The notes below the pieces were generated by a model. It searched no databases. It worked only from the letters and a program-made list of their open reading frames with translations, and was not told where the DNA came from. The position numbers were made by a program, and so were the translations under genes. A stretch of 64,000 nucleotides of DNA from NCBI RefSeq assembly GCF_048593165.1, contig NZ_CP184271.1; one strand, given 5' to 3'. Every line of letters begins with the position of its first letter. The stretch's first letter is position 1. Below, in pieces: positions 55,689-64,000 of this stretch. Source of the stretch: Pectobacterium sp013449375 (lineage in GTDB: Bacteria > Pseudomonadota > Gammaproteobacteria > Enterobacterales > Enterobacteriaceae).

Positions 55689-57902
55689 ATGAACGCCAGG
55701 AAGAACTTCACTCCACCTACCGGGAAGACTCGTTTTCCTATTCCCTCCGCGTTGGCCATCGCCGTAACGGCGGTGCTAAGCGGCATCGCGATACCCGCGC
55801 AGTCTGCAACGGGCGAGCGCGATGATTCCACTATCGTGGTGGAAGCTAAAGACGCGGATGCCGTGCAGGGGCTGGTCGCGGGCGGCATGTCGGCGCGGTC
55901 GTCCAGCACCGGGCTGCTGGGCAAAAAGGACGTGATGGATACGCCGTTTAATGTCAGCAACATGACCTCATCGTTTATTGAAAATAAACAGGCACAGACG
56001 CTGGGGCAGGTGGTCGCGCATGACGCATCGGTGCGGGTGAGCAGTTCTCAGGGCGGTCTGCTGGATTCCTACTACATTCGCGGTTTTCCACTCAATGAAG
56101 GAAACCTGAGCGACATCGCCATGAACGGCGTCTACGGTGTTGCCCCGAATTATCAACTGATTACTGACTACATTGAGCGGGTTGAAGTGCTGAAAGGACC
56201 GTCGGCGCTACTGTATGGACTGTCGCCTAACAGTAGTGTGGGTGGGGTGATTAACGCCGTTACCAAACGCCCGACCACCGCAGGCAATTTGACGCGTCTG
56301 TCCACCAGTTGGCAGTCTGATTCCCAACTCACCCAGCATGCGGATATTTCCCGCGTCTATGCGCTGGAAAATAACAATCTGCTCGGCGTGCGTTTTAACG
56401 GCAATTACGGCTACGGCGATACGGTATGGGATGGTAGCGACAAACGCACGCAGGTGGGCTCACTCGGGCTGGATTTCTCGTCAGAACGTTTCCGCGCCAC
56501 ATTGGATCTCATCACCCAGCATCTGAAAACCCGAGCGCCGTCGCGACCCTATTCGTTTGCGGCTGGCGTGACCGTGCCCGATGCGCCGGATGGCAACACT
56601 AATATTTCCCAGCCGTGGGGGTTCTGGCATTCCAAAGACCAGTCGGTGCTGCTGCATACCGAATACGATTTAGCGGATAACGTCACCTGGTTTAGCGATC
56701 TGGGCGGTTCTGGTGCACATGTCAGTCGTTTATCAGAGCAAGTACCGCAAGTAACCAACAATAATGGCGATGTGAGTAGAACGAGTAGTAATGCCTCCTA
56801 TCTCGTAAATTACCGCGCCGCCGTTAGTCGTTATAATTTAGCTACGGGTATTAGAGCTGACGTTGAAACGGGCTCGGTGACACACAAACTATCAGCCCAA
56901 ACAAGTTATTACCGGGATCGTCATGCAACAACGAGTGTAATTGGTCCAGACCTCAATACTAATATCTACAACCCCGTATATATGTCTCCCGTTGACATTC
57001 CCGCCCCTGCAACGATTAGCAAACGCTCTTCCACTGCGCTGTCAGGTATCGCGCTGGCGGATACGCTCGGCTTCTGGAACGATGCGCTGCAAGTCACGGG
57101 TGGGCTGCGTTATCAGCAGATCAAGTCGGATAACTTTGTTCCTGGTAATAGCGCGCCATCATCGTCCTACGACAAAAATGCAATCACGCCGATGGTCGGT
57201 GTGGTGGTGAAACCCTGGCAGCACGTCTCGCTCTACGCCAATTATATTGAAGGGCTGAGCAAAGGAGATATTGCGCCTGCGAATGCGAGCAACGCCGGTC
57301 AAGTGCTGTCACCGTATAAGAGCAAACAGTACGAAGCTGGGGTGAAAGTGGACGCGCTGGGGACGATCTCTACGCTGAGTGTCTTCCAGATCACCAAGCC
57401 GAGCGGTGCGCTGGTTAATGGTACAGGTAGTGAGTTTGTTACCGCCAACGAGCAGCGCAATCGGGGTATTGAGCTGGATGTGGTTGGTTCACCGCTAGAA
57501 GATCTGCGTCTGACCGGTGGCGTGATGCTGCTGGATGCCGAGCTAACCAAAAGCGTGACGCCGGGTGCGCAGGGCAAGCGCGCGCCGGGCACATCGCGTT
57601 TTCAGGCTAACGCCGGGGTGGAATATGACCTGCCGTTCCTGCGCGATCTGACGCTCAATGCCAACGTCGTCCATAACGGGAAGCAGAACGTTAACACCAT
57701 CAATACCCAGTCGATTCCTTCCTGGACCACCGTTGATTTCGGCGCGCGCTACAAGACGCGAATCTACAACGCACCCACCACGTTCCGTGCGGATGTACTC
57801 AACGCCTTTGACCGCAATTACTGGTCTGGCGTGACATCGTTCAGCACGGTATCGCAAGGAACTCCGCGGACGCTGATGCTGTCCGTTGCGGTTGATTTCT
57901 AA
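55689..57902 (+). CDS. TonB-dependent ferric-siderophore receptor
   Basis: The frame opens at 55611, but ATG 55689 gives 737 residues starting with a long basic region and signal peptide (cleavage near PAQSAT, residue ~40). The TonB-box region is DDSTIVVEA, followed by a plug domain (~70-200) with SYYIRGFPLNEGNL, ERVEVLKGPSALLYG and GGVINAVTKRP. The 22-strand barrel ends in RTLMLSVAVDF with the terminal Phe. It should import the ferric form of the siderophore made by this operon. It starts 81 bp after the synthetase. Bases ~56735-56990 show higher AT content and different codon use from the rest, suggesting a recombined extracellular loop. Confidence 0.93.
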   Translation: MNARKNFTPPTGKTRFPIPSALAIAVTAVLSGIAIPAQSATGERDDSTIVVEAKDADAVQGLVAGGMSARSSSTGLLGKKDVMDTPFNVSNMTSSFIENKQAQTLGQVVAHDASVRVSSSQGGLLDSYYIRGFPLNEGNLSDIAMNGVYGVAPNYQLITDYIERVEVLKGPSALLYGLSPNSSVGGVINAVTKRPTTAGNLTRLSTSWQSDSQLTQHADISRVYALENNNLLGVRFNGNYGYGDTVWDGSDKRTQVGSLGLDFSSERFRATLDLITQHLKTRAPSRPYSFAAGVTVPDAPDGNTNISQPWGFWHSKDQSVLLHTEYDLADNVTWFSDLGGSGAHVSRLSEQVPQVTNNNGDVSRTSSNASYLVNYRAAVSRYNLATGIRADVETGSVTHKLSAQTSYYRDRHATTSVIGPDLNTNIYNPVYMSPVDIPAPATISKRSSTALSGIALADTLGFWNDALQVTGGLRYQQIKSDNFVPGNSAPSSSYDKNAITPMVGVVVKPWQHVSLYANYIEGLSKGDIAPANASNAGQVLSPYKSKQYEAGVKVDALGTISTLSVFQITKPSGALVNGTGSEFVTANEQRNRGIELDVVGSPLEDLRLTGGVMLLDAELTKSVTPGAQGKRAPGTSRFQANAGVEYDLPFLRDLTLNANVVHNGKQNVNTINTQSIPSWTTVDFGARYKTRIYNAPTTFRADVLNAFDRNYWSGVTSFSTVSQGTPRTLMLSVAVDF

Positions 57903-57943
57903 GGATAGGCATTTTTCAGGAACCGAACGTTAAGGAGATAGCG

Positions 57944-59347
57944 ATGAGCAACCTGTTTAGCTTTGCCGCAGTGTCTTCCCCCTCTGTCGCACAGGCCCAC
58001 TGGCCTGAGAGACTGACGCCTTATCTGGATAGTGAGATTGAGCAGTTTCTTTTCAACTCGCCGCAAAGGTTGTCATGGCTGGTTGAGCAGTATGGGTCGC
58101 CGCTGAATATTGTCTGGCCGCACACAGTTGCCAACAATATCGCAGCATTGCGAACCGTGTTGCAGCGTCATGATGTGGACTGCCGTCTGTACTACGGTGC
58201 CAAGGTGAACAAATCACCGGGGCTGGTACAGGCGGCCGTTAACGCGGGCGTCGGCGTGGATGTTTCCAGCTTACAGGAACTGAAAGATGCACTGCGGGCA
58301 GGCTGTGACGGCACGCGGCTGTGCGCCACCGGTCCGGCGAAGACGCGCGAATTTCTGACGGCGCTGGTTTATCACCGCGCTCTTATCGTGCTGGATTCGC
58401 CGGAAGAGTTCGACGAGTTGCTCGCGCTGGCAGATTTGCTGCGTGTGACGGAGCCGGTGCGGGTTTTGCTGCGCTATCGCCCGTCGTTCGCTCAGGCCAG
58501 CCGGTTTGGCATGCTGGCTGATGAGATCGCTATTTGCCTGAAGACGTTGAGTACCAGACTGAATGCGCTTCATCTGGAGGGTTTCCATTTCCATCTGGGC
58601 GGCTATGAGCCCGACACCCGCGTGGCGGCATTTGCTGAGGTACTGCCATTACTGGAGCGGGCACGCTCAAAGGGATTGCAGCCCGCGATTATTGATATCG
58701 GCGGGGGATTGCCGATTCAATATCTTTCGGCTTCACGCTATCAGGATTATTTAGCGAAGCAGAATGGGGCGGATTACTGCCACGGCCAGGTGCCGACCTC
58801 ATTTTATCCGTATGGCGGTGAGCGTTCGGCAGTCGACTATCTTGAGGCATTTCTGTCAGCCTCAATCGGGGGGAAACGCGTGGCAGACGTGCTCAAGCAG
58901 CACGGCCTGATTCTGGCGATAGAGCCGGGACGTAGTCTGGCTGACCAAAGTGCGATTACGGTGTTTCGCGTCACGCGCACGCGCCGCCAGCCGGATGGTA
59001 ACCACGTCGTGTTTGTGGAAGGCAGCAGCTTCAGCGCGTGTGAAACCTGGTTTAACTCTGAGTTTTTGATTGATCCTCTGCATGTTTTTTCCGTCAAAAA
59101 AGACACGCCTCTGGTGCCGGGCAAAGCCTGGATCGCCGGACACAGCTGTCTGGACGACGATGTCATTACGAACCGATTGATTCATTTTCGAACCGTGCCG
59201 CAGCCAGGTGATTTACTGATTTACGCGAATACGGCGGGATACCAGATGGACCTGCTGGAGAACGCGTTTCATCGACATCCGCTGCCTGCGCGCTTGTGTG
59301 CGTTCAAAGGTAAGAAAGGTGAGCTGATTTTTTCCAGTGATAACTGA
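57944..59347 (+). CDS. PLP-dependent group IV decarboxylase (SbnH/AcsE/PvsE type)
   Basis: The 467-residue protein has the alanine-racemase-like PLP barrel with Lys87 in YGAKVNKS, the HFHLGG motif, IDIGGGLP, EPGRSL and the catalytic cysteine segment AGHSCLDDD. It resembles diaminopimelate/ornithine-type decarboxylases used in carboxylate siderophores (SbnH decarboxylates a citryl-diaminopropionate intermediate; AcsE and PvsE act similarly). GGAG precedes the ATG and the 41-bp gap from the receptor gene fits an operon. Its substrate is probably the amine part of the siderophore or an acylated intermediate. It overlaps the next gene's longer frame slightly. Confidence 0.88.
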   Translation: MSNLFSFAAVSSPSVAQAHWPERLTPYLDSEIEQFLFNSPQRLSWLVEQYGSPLNIVWPHTVANNIAALRTVLQRHDVDCRLYYGAKVNKSPGLVQAAVNAGVGVDVSSLQELKDALRAGCDGTRLCATGPAKTREFLTALVYHRALIVLDSPEEFDELLALADLLRVTEPVRVLLRYRPSFAQASRFGMLADEIAICLKTLSTRLNALHLEGFHFHLGGYEPDTRVAAFAEVLPLLERARSKGLQPAIIDIGGGLPIQYLSASRYQDYLAKQNGADYCHGQVPTSFYPYGGERSAVDYLEAFLSASIGGKRVADVLKQHGLILAIEPGRSLADQSAITVFRVTRTRRQPDGNHVVFVEGSSFSACETWFNSEFLIDPLHVFSVKKDTPLVPGKAWIAGHSCLDDDVITNRLIHFRTVPQPGDLLIYANTAGYQMDLLENAFHRHPLPARLCAFKGKKGELIFSSDN

Positions 59348-59360
59348 ATGGAGCAGAACC

Positions 59361-60377
59361 ATGATCCTGAATAAAGTAACTGATTTGATTGGTAATACCC
59401 CCGTTATACAAATTCCGGTTCCCTATGGGGATACGCGTTTGTTTTTAAAAGTGGAGAAGAACAACCCCGGCGGCAGCATGAAGGATCGCATGGCGCGAAA
59501 CATGATTGTCGCCGGGCTGAAGTCAGGCAAAATACGCCCTGGTGGCACCATTGTCGAGTCGTCATCGGGGAATACCGGTATCGGGCTGGCGCTGGCGTCA
59601 ATTGAATACGGTCTGCGCTTTATCGCCGTGGTCGATCATCACGCGGCACAGGATAAAATCGCTATCATGCGCGCGCTCGGCGCGGAAATTCGCTACGTCT
59701 CCGGCGACTACGGCGAAGATGAGGTGGCGGTGGTGGAACGCCAGCGCATGGCGGCACAGCTGGCGCAGGAAATACCCGGCGCGGTGTTTATGAACCAGTC
59801 GGATAACGCGGCGAACGCAGGCGGCTATGCCGACTTTGTCCGCGAGCTGTTCAGCCAGATTGGTAAGATCGACGCGTTTGTTGGCTGTGTGGGCACCGGC
59901 GGATCGATGACGGGCATTTCGCACGGCCTGAAAGTCCATAACCCGGATATCACGACCATTGCCGTTGAACCGGTGGGTTCTATCGTCTTCGGCCACCCCG
60001 GCAAGCCTTACTATCAATCCGGCACCGGGACGCCCGCGGGTGATACCGTAGGGCTGGTGCTGGATTATAGCTGCATCGACTGTGGCGAGCAGGTTTCGGA
60101 TGCGCAGGCGTTTGAAACGGCACGCTATATCGCACGTCACTACGGTTTGCTGGTCGGCGGTTCGACGGGCGGAGTGATCTATAAAGCGCTGGAGCTGATC
60201 TATCAGGATCGCATCGGCGGCAATGTCGTGCTGGCGATTGCCGATGGCGGGGAGAAATATCTGCACACGGTGTTTAACGAAGAGTGGCTCGCTGCGCGTA
60301 ACCTGATCGATAGCGGCGTGTGGCACGATCTGGATCGCTGGCTGGGCAATGCGATTTCTCTGGAGCAGGCAAGCTAA
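59361..60377 (+). CDS. SbnA-like PLP-dependent synthase (2,3-diaminopropionate precursor)
   Basis: The ATG at 59361 (GGAG eight bases upstream) gives 338 residues of the cysteine-synthase fold. PLP Lys41 lies in NPGGSMKDRMA; ESSSGNTGIGLA and GCVGTGGSMTG bind the substrate carboxylate and PLP phosphate. SbnA condenses O-phospho-L-serine with L-glutamate to N-(1-amino-1-carboxy-2-ethyl)glutamate on the way to L-2,3-diaminopropionate. It lies in a NIS siderophore operon next to a dehydrogenase, where an SbnA role is much likelier than cysteine synthesis. The 19-residue-spaced Cys pair CIDCGEQ is unusual but outside the active site as far as I can see. Confidence 0.85.
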   Translation: MILNKVTDLIGNTPVIQIPVPYGDTRLFLKVEKNNPGGSMKDRMARNMIVAGLKSGKIRPGGTIVESSSGNTGIGLALASIEYGLRFIAVVDHHAAQDKIAIMRALGAEIRYVSGDYGEDEVAVVERQRMAAQLAQEIPGAVFMNQSDNAANAGGYADFVRELFSQIGKIDAFVGCVGTGGSMTGISHGLKVHNPDITTIAVEPVGSIVFGHPGKPYYQSGTGTPAGDTVGLVLDYSCIDCGEQVSDAQAFETARYIARHYGLLVGGSTGGVIYKALELIYQDRIGGNVVLAIADGGEKYLHTVFNEEWLAARNLIDSGVWHDLDRWLGNAISLEQAS

Positions 60378-60387
60378 GGAGTCAAGG

Positions 60388-61545
60388 ATGATCGAAACGC
60401 TAAGCGGGCAGCCGCTTAACGTGGTGATTTGCGGGGCCGGCAAGACCGGCCATCTCACCACGGTACTGTTTAAGCAACTGCCGGACGTCAAGGTGACGCT
60501 GCTGGGCAGCCATCCGCGCCTGCCGGAAGCCTATCAACAGCACGGTAAGCGGCTACACGCGCTGCTGCCGGATGGCGAGACGCTAACGGCGACTCCGGAC
60601 TGCGTCACCTGCGATCCGGCGCAAGCCTGCCGCGACGCGGATGTCGTGATTATCACCGTTCCCGCCAACTTCCGCTCCGATCTTCTGGCGCGGATCGTTC
60701 CCCATCTGCCTGTCGACAAGCCGGTTTACGTTGGCGCCATTCCCGGTTTTTGTGGTTTTGACTGGCTCGCTGAACGTGAATTGGCCGCTCGGCCAAACGC
60801 GGTGATTTGGGGAATGAAGGACGTTGCACACATTGCGTTTGATTTGCTGCCAGGTCAGTCGATCAAAATGGGCGGCGAAAAATCCACGTTGTATGTGGCT
60901 ACGCATCGGCGTGAAACGGCAGCGCGCCAGCAGGCGCTGATGGCGCTGTTGCAACGGCTTTATTCCGCGCCCGTGGTGCTATTGCCGGATTATCTGGAAA
61001 TCACGCTGACGCCGGGTAACCCGATTATGCACAGTGCGGTGATTTATGGCCTGATCGGCCCCTATGGGCAGTGGCACGCTCGACCTTTCCCGCAGCCGCT
61101 GTGCTGGTGGAATGATTGCCCGGAACTCGGTGCCTATTATCTGGAACGCATGGATGAAGAGAACCAGCAGCTGTGTGCGGCGCTGGAAACGCGACTCGGC
61201 GTGCGGTTGGACTCGGTACTGCCGCTCAAGCAGGAGATTATCGATGCCTATGGCGATCAGATTGCCGATGCGCACACGATGCTCTCGGTACTGCGCACCA
61301 ATCAGGCTTACCACGGCATCGGTCTGCCGCTGCGACAGCATGATGCGGGTGGGTACGTGTTTGATACGCAGCATCGGGTGTTTCAGGAAGATATTGCCTA
61401 CGGCCTGAGCCTGCTGGTGACCATCGCGGAGAATCTGGCAGTCAGCGTGCCGTATATTGAGGAAGTCTACCGGTGGTGCAGCGATTACATGGGCGCCTCC
61501 ACACAGGATCGTCCTGACTATTTCCCGCCGCAGTGGCTGAAATGA
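60388..61545 (+). CDS. Opine/octopine dehydrogenase-like NAD(P) enzyme
   Basis: The ATG at 60388 (AAGGAG) gives 385 residues. The N-terminal Rossmann fold (GAGKTGHLTTVLFKQL at ~12-27) is followed by an octopine/nopaline-dehydrogenase C-terminal domain with the signature TPGNPIMHSAVIYG containing the catalytic His. It is not of the ornithine cyclodeaminase fold of SbnB. Yet the SbnA product, an N-carboxyalkyl amino acid, is chemically an opine, so an opine dehydrogenase working in the oxidative direction could release 2,3-diaminopropionate and 2-oxoglutarate. The gene is 10 bp after the SbnA-like gene. Confidence 0.85.
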   Translation: MIETLSGQPLNVVICGAGKTGHLTTVLFKQLPDVKVTLLGSHPRLPEAYQQHGKRLHALLPDGETLTATPDCVTCDPAQACRDADVVIITVPANFRSDLLARIVPHLPVDKPVYVGAIPGFCGFDWLAERELAARPNAVIWGMKDVAHIAFDLLPGQSIKMGGEKSTLYVATHRRETAARQQALMALLQRLYSAPVVLLPDYLEITLTPGNPIMHSAVIYGLIGPYGQWHARPFPQPLCWWNDCPELGAYYLERMDEENQQLCAALETRLGVRLDSVLPLKQEIIDAYGDQIADAHTMLSVLRTNQAYHGIGLPLRQHDAGGYVFDTQHRVFQEDIAYGLSLLVTIAENLAVSVPYIEEVYRWCSDYMGASTQDRPDYFPPQWLK

Positions 61546-61582
61546 GGCGGGGTGACGCTGTGGACGCAGAAGGAGCTGACAC

Positions 61583-62833
61583 ATGCGCTTAAGCGGGCAG
61601 GTGGCGTTCATCATCCACTTTATGTTTGTCGTGCAACTGGTGGCGATGGGGGCGATGGAGATGAGCGGGCCGTTTTGGCCGCTGCATCTGGAAAGTATGT
61701 CGTCCGGTGCGGAACTGAGTATCGCGGGGGTTGCCGTGTACATCGGGCCGATGCTGGGCATCATGCTGACCAGCGCCTTCTGGGGACGGATGGGCGATCG
61801 GCTGGGCAACAAAGCCATGATGATCCGCGCGCTGTTTGGGCTGGCGTTAACTCAGCTCGGGCTGGCGTGGGCCAATGACATCTGGACGATCGTCGCGCTG
61901 CGTTTTATTCAGGGTGCCTGTGCGGGGTATATCGCGCCCGCGCAGGCCTACGGCGTCGCGGTCGTCAGTCCGTTACAGCGTACGCGGCTGTTCGCCTGGC
62001 TTCAGGTGTCTACCAACGTGGGCTCGTTGCTGGGCGCGATTGTCGGCGGGCTGATCCTCGATTACCTGAACTTCTTCTGGATCAACCTGAGTGCCGCGAT
62101 CCTGTGTGCGCTGTGCGGCATGACCGTGGCGCTGTTCCTGCCCCATGTTGCGCCGGTGGTGCCTGTTGTTCCACCTGAGACGACGTCACAGGACAACGCT
62201 CCCCGCAGGCGGCTCTGGGCACTGTCGCCGATTTCCGGTCTGCTGCTGATTTCTGGCCTGCTGCTGACCAGCCGCATGATTCCGCAAACGCCGTTTTCCC
62301 TCTATATGGACGGCGTCTTTCAGGTGGATAAATGGATTATCGGCCTGTGCTATGGCTTGCAGGCGACCGGCGTGATTGTCTCTGCGTCGCTATGGGCGCG
62401 CTATTTTGAAAACCTCTCGCTGTCGCAGACGCTGAGCCGCCTGTGTGTGGTGATGCTGGCCTGCGCCATCGTGACGTTGACGGCCGCCACGATCCTGAAT
62501 ATTGCGATTTTTATCCCGTTGTATTTCCTGTGGGGCGTGCTGTTGGGGGCGACGACGCCGGTTCTGATGGCGCTGATTTCCCGCGCCGCGGGGGATGGGC
62601 AGCAGGGTTACCTACTCGGCGTGGCGCAAAGCGTCAGCCAGTTTGCCTCGATTCTGGGCATTGCTTTGGGCGGAGTGGTTCTCTACTCCCCTGGACTACG
62701 TTCGCTGTTCTTCTGCGTTGGAGCAGCCTATCTGGTGACCTTCCTGGTCTCGCTGATGCTGCTACGACGCCTGCGGAGACAGGCGGAAAAACATGACTCT
62801 CTCTCGACGAAGGGAAATATCGAAAATGTGTAA
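61583..62833 (+). CDS. MFS transporter, probable siderophore exporter
   Basis: The 416-residue protein has 12 hydrophobic segments and the major facilitator loop motif GRMGDRLGNKAMM after helix 2. A central loop (~residues 190-205) is rich in Pro and Val. Within NIS siderophore operons such proteins (SbnD, PvsC, YhcA) export the product, which is the likely role here. The ATG follows GGAG. The end overlaps the next gene by 8 bp or more, implying translational coupling. Confidence 0.87.
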   Translation: MRLSGQVAFIIHFMFVVQLVAMGAMEMSGPFWPLHLESMSSGAELSIAGVAVYIGPMLGIMLTSAFWGRMGDRLGNKAMMIRALFGLALTQLGLAWANDIWTIVALRFIQGACAGYIAPAQAYGVAVVSPLQRTRLFAWLQVSTNVGSLLGAIVGGLILDYLNFFWINLSAAILCALCGMTVALFLPHVAPVVPVVPPETTSQDNAPRRRLWALSPISGLLLISGLLLTSRMIPQTPFSLYMDGVFQVDKWIIGLCYGLQATGVIVSASLWARYFENLSLSQTLSRLCVVMLACAIVTLTAATILNIAIFIPLYFLWGVLLGATTPVLMALISRAAGDGQQGYLLGVAQSVSQFASILGIALGGVVLYSPGLRSLFFCVGAAYLVTFLVSLMLLRRLRRQAEKHDSLSTKGNIENV

Positions 62834-63986
62834 TCGTTGGACGCGGCAACATTGCCGTCGGTTATTGCTGGGTGTGCTGTTGATGGTCGGCCTGTCGCCG
62901 CTGGTGGGGCAGGCTGAGCAAACCGCACAAACCTCCACTGTCATCAAGGACGTGCTGGGGCGTGAGGTGAGAGTCAACACGCCAGTGCAGCGCGTTATGT
63001 TGGGCGAGGGGCGTCAGCTTTATCTGGTCGCGATGCTCGATCGGGAAGATCCGGCGAAAAGGATTGTAGCCTGGAAGCGCGATCTGATTCAGTCGGATCC
63101 GGCAACGTGGCACCAGTATCGCGATCGTTTTCCTCAACTGGCGAAAATCCCAACGTTTGACGGCACGGAAAAGGGCACGTTCGACGTGGAGCAGGCGGTG
63201 TCGCTGAAGCCGGACGTCATCATTATGAACATTGAGGCGCAGCGGTCGATTGTCGATGCGGGCTATGACCGGATACTGGATAGCGTCGGTATTCCGATTA
63301 TGTATGTCGATTTTCGCTATCACCCGCTGGAAAACACCGCGCCGACTATGCGCCTGTTCGGCAAGCTGTTTAATCAGGAAGCGCGCGCCGAAGCCTTTCT
63401 CGCGTTTCGTGAGGCGCAGCTGAAACGCGTTTCTGACGTGCTGGCGGCCAAAAAACCGCGTTCACCACGCGTGTTCATTGAGCGACTGGGTGGCTACACC
63501 GATGAATGCTGCCTGACGTTCGGCCCGGATAACTTCGGGAAATTCGTGCAGTTGGCCGGTGGCGAGAACGTTGCGGCAAAAAATGCGCCGAGCACCTTTA
63601 TGCAGATGCACCCTGAACAGGTGATTGTGGAAAACCCGGAAGTGGTAGTGATTACCAGTGGCAACTTTGAAGCCTTCGTGCCCGGCGGACGCTGGATTGG
63701 GTTGGGGCCGGGGCAGGATATGACGGAAGGGCGCAAGCGGCTCGAATGGTTTCTGGGGCGGCCGGCGTATACCAACACCCTCGCGAAACAGAAACGCGCA
63801 TTCCATGCCATCTGGCATCAGTTTTACAACGGCCCCTATGATTTCATCGCGATTCAGCAACTGGCTGAGTGGTTCCATCCCGATCTATTCCGCGATCTCA
63901 ACGCGGATGACACTTTCCGCCAGCTTCATCAGCAGTTTTTACCGGTTGATTATCAGTCGGGCTATTTCGTCAGTCTTGCGCAGTAA
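62826..63986 (+). CDS. Periplasmic iron-siderophore binding protein (FecB/BtuF fold)
   Basis: The ATG at 62826 overlaps the end of the MFS gene and gives 386 residues with a signal peptide (RRLLLGVLLMVGLSPLVGQA). An in-frame ATG at 62793 is an alternative. The mature part has the PF01497 two-lobe fold with KDVLGREVRVNTPVQRVMLG at the start and SLKPDVIIMN in the first lobe. No lipobox is seen, as is normal for Gram-negative binding proteins. It implies that an ABC importer is encoded further right. It is somewhat longer than FhuD/FecB (~300), with extra sequence at the C-terminus (YDFIAIQQLAEWFHPD). Confidence 0.88.
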   Translation: MCNRWTRQHCRRLLLGVLLMVGLSPLVGQAEQTAQTSTVIKDVLGREVRVNTPVQRVMLGEGRQLYLVAMLDREDPAKRIVAWKRDLIQSDPATWHQYRDRFPQLAKIPTFDGTEKGTFDVEQAVSLKPDVIIMNIEAQRSIVDAGYDRILDSVGIPIMYVDFRYHPLENTAPTMRLFGKLFNQEARAEAFLAFREAQLKRVSDVLAAKKPRSPRVFIERLGGYTDECCLTFGPDNFGKFVQLAGGENVAAKNAPSTFMQMHPEQVIVENPEVVVITSGNFEAFVPGGRWIGLGPGQDMTEGRKRLEWFLGRPAYTNTLAKQKRAFHAIWHQFYNGPYDFIAIQQLAEWFHPDLFRDLNADDTFRQLHQQFLPVDYQSGYFVSLAQ

Positions 63987-64000
63987 GTCAATAAGAGGCG

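Noticed and set aside
59598..60491. Long open frame of 297 codons opposite the SbnA-like gene
   Set aside because: It is antisense to a gene with clear catalytic motifs and has no family resemblance of its own.
52574..63986. Achromobactin or vibrioferrin cluster
   Set aside because: Those clusters have two or three NIS synthetases and lack an SbnA-like enzyme and opine dehydrogenase; the gene content here does not fit, although genes beyond the window could change this.

Overview
This window is a piece of an enterobacterial chromosome, most likely Pectobacterium or a close soft-rot relative. Three things point there. The proteins are highly similar, from memory, to Escherichia coli counterparts. 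The gene order of the E. coli gntR-asd-glg-glp-mal-bioH-tex-greB region is largely kept. The accessory genes include pectin-catabolism functions (kduI, a KdgT-type permease). No database search was run; all assignments come from reading the translations and motifs.

Backbone, left to right: the 3' end of glpC; the Fur-controlled small RNA RyhB; yhhW (pirin); gntR, gntK and a gluconate permease; yhgN (MarC family); asd; an unrecognised small protein; an orphan btsS sensor kinase; the complete glycogen operon glgBXCAP; the glycerol-3-phosphate genes glpD and, divergently, glpEGR; malPQ; nfuA; and gntX/bioH. Compared with E. coli, malT is missing between glpR and malP, gntT is missing near nfuA/malQ, and feoABC is missing near bioH/tex.

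Three accessory blocks interrupt this backbone. (1) Between bioH and tex (about 30.7-41.8 kb) lie the relic of an RND efflux pump; an operon of exported alkaline phosphatase, small exported CxxC protein, ABC ATPase and His-rich permease; a three-gene set of exported proteins (SUMF1-fold protein plus two unknowns); a periplasmic asparaginase; and a kdgT-kduI pair with an IclR-type regulator. (2) Between tex and greB (about 44.7-52.0 kb) lie a divergent citrate synthase paralogue, a chemoreceptor, a bifunctional ornithine-lipid synthase (OlsF type) behind a good Pho box, and a hipBA toxin-antitoxin pair fused onto the start of greB. (3) After greB (52.6-64.0 kb) lies a carboxylate-siderophore locus: CitE-like aldolase, NIS synthetase, TonB receptor, PLP decarboxylase, SbnA-like synthase, opine-dehydrogenase-like enzyme, MFS exporter and iron-siderophore binding protein. 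It has a Fur-box-like site in its divergent promoter region and probably runs past the right edge.

The third block is the most interesting. Its logic resembles staphyloferrin B synthesis, but the SbnB step appears to be filled by an opine dehydrogenase and the SbnG (citrate) step by a CitE-like aldolase. Several dispersed structured repeats also occur: two copies of a ~118 bp element, two copies of a multi-hairpin element whose stems covary, a ~127 bp terminal-inverted-repeat element that supplies the olsF stop codon, and a 19 bp tandem repeat running out of the citrate synthase gene.
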